A stretch of 15,002 nucleotides of DNA from contig JAMOPE010000158.1 of assembly GCA_027064785.1 (NCBI GenBank), positions 1 to 15,002 of the forward strand, in the 5' to 3' direction. Below the pieces are notes generated by a model. The model did no database searches and had not been told where the DNA came from. It worked only from the letters and a program-made list of their open reading frames with translations. Shown piece by piece: positions 14,533 to 15,002 of the stretch. Positions within the stretch are counted from its first letter, which is position 1. The number at the start of each line of letters is the position of its first letter. Origin of the DNA: Geobacteraceae bacterium. Lineage in GTDB: Bacteria; Desulfobacterota; Desulfuromonadia; Desulfuromonadales; Geopsychrobacteraceae. Made by a program: the position numbers and the translations under genes.

Positions 14533-15002
14533 CTTTTTTCCTCCGCAGCGCCCATCTGATTTTAACCATTTCGATCAGTCCGGTGACCAGCCCCTGAGGG
14601 AGGAACATCAGCACCAGCACCAGAATGCCGCCGTGAACAAAATCCTTGTAGGTTTCAAACATGTCCATCCATTCGGGCATCATCGTCATCAGCGCGGCAC
14701 CGAACAGCGATCCCCAGATGGAACCCATGCCTCCAACCACAACCATAATCACCATGTCGGTCGAGGTAAAAATACCGAAGGAGTCTGGGCTGACAAAAGA
14801 GTAGGTGTGGGCGAACAGACTTCCGGCAATGGATGCGAGAACCGCCGATAAAACAAAGATTTTGATTTTAGCATTGCGGGTATTGACCCCCAGAGCTGCA
14901 GCGGCAGTTTCATCTCCGGCAAGGGCTGCCAGCCCGCGACCGACACCGCTGCGAACCAGATTGAGGCATAGTAGCAGGCTGATCAGGGTGATTCCCCACA
15001 GA
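14519..15002 (-). CDS. livM: LivM branched-chain amino-acid ABC permease, C-terminal part (gene runs off the right edge)
   Basis: The frame is open to the window edge and encodes the last ~160 residues of the LivM inner-membrane channel subunit. It reads LVRSGVGRGLAALAGDETAA, then AALGVNTRNAKIKIFVLSA, then IAGSLFAHTYSFVSPDSFG, TSTDMVIMVVVGGMGSIWGS and PQGLVTGLI. The 'R.GR.L.A...DE.AA...G.N....K...F..SA..AG.AG' block is the LivM cytoplasmic loop that contacts the ATPases. It is followed by the last membrane helices and a basic tail (RWALRRKKDAAA). The N-terminal half, and presumably livH, lie beyond 15002. It overlaps livG by 14 bases. Confidence 0.95.
   Translation of the reverse strand, partial: LWGITLISLLLCLNLVRSGVGRGLAALAGDETAAAALGVNTRNAKIKIFVLSAVLASIAGSLFAHTYSFVSPDSFGIFTSTDMVIMVVVGGMGSIWGSLFGAALMTMMPEWMDMFETYKDFVHGGILVLVLMFLPQGLVTGLIEMVKIRWALRRKKDAAA

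Overview
This 15 kb window has about 50% or slightly lower GC. It looks like chromosomal DNA from a Gram-negative, probably anaerobic bacterium. Four things support that: three lipoprotein signal peptides, a complete tripartite RND efflux system, a Liv-type branched-chain/aromatic amino-acid ABC transporter joined to a phenylacetate-CoA ligase, and a 'CACCAAG'-type intergenic repeat. My best guess is the Desulfuromonadales/Geobacterales (former Deltaproteobacteria). That rests on gene neighbourhood and remembered protein style, not on a marker gene.

Layout. (1) 2-833, rightward: the end of a polar amino-acid ABC permease, then a small LEA14-like lipoprotein. (2) 950-2789, leftward: a MATE exporter followed by a small protein of uncertain family that has its own near-consensus sigma70 promoter inside the 3' end of the MATE gene. 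(3) 2936-4087, leftward: a LivK-type periplasmic binding protein, with a good intrinsic terminator after it and a 12-bp inverted repeat ahead of it. (4) 4297-10028, leftward: a three-gene efflux operon (membrane-fusion lipoprotein, 1050-aa RND pump, outer-membrane factor lipoprotein), tightly packed. (5) 10180-11397, rightward: a promoter region with two NrdR-box-like sites, then only the first ~39 codons of a class I ribonucleotide reductase large subunit (nrdA) joined directly to what looks like the last ~57 codons of the small subunit (nrdB). A single-domain TrmO/TsaA protein and a CsaA-like tRNA-binding protein follow. (6) 11422-15002, leftward: livM (C-terminal part), livG, a 234-bp inverted repeat element, and a single 695-codon gene fusing the LivF ATPase to a full-length phenylacetate-CoA ligase (PaaK).

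How the parts work together. The livM-livG-livF::paaK genes should encode the inner-membrane and ATPase parts of an importer whose cargo is activated to a CoA thioester by the fused ligase; an aryl acid or an aromatic amino-acid product fits. The lone LivK 7 kb away is a candidate receptor. The RND system and the MATE protein export drugs, solvents or metabolites. The strongest anomalies are the nrdA/nrdB deletion scar, which keeps its promoter and operator-like sites directly upstream of trmO-csaA, the LivF-PaaK fusion, and the repeat element splitting livG from livF. I see no CRISPR array, transposase, integrase, rRNA or tRNA in the window.
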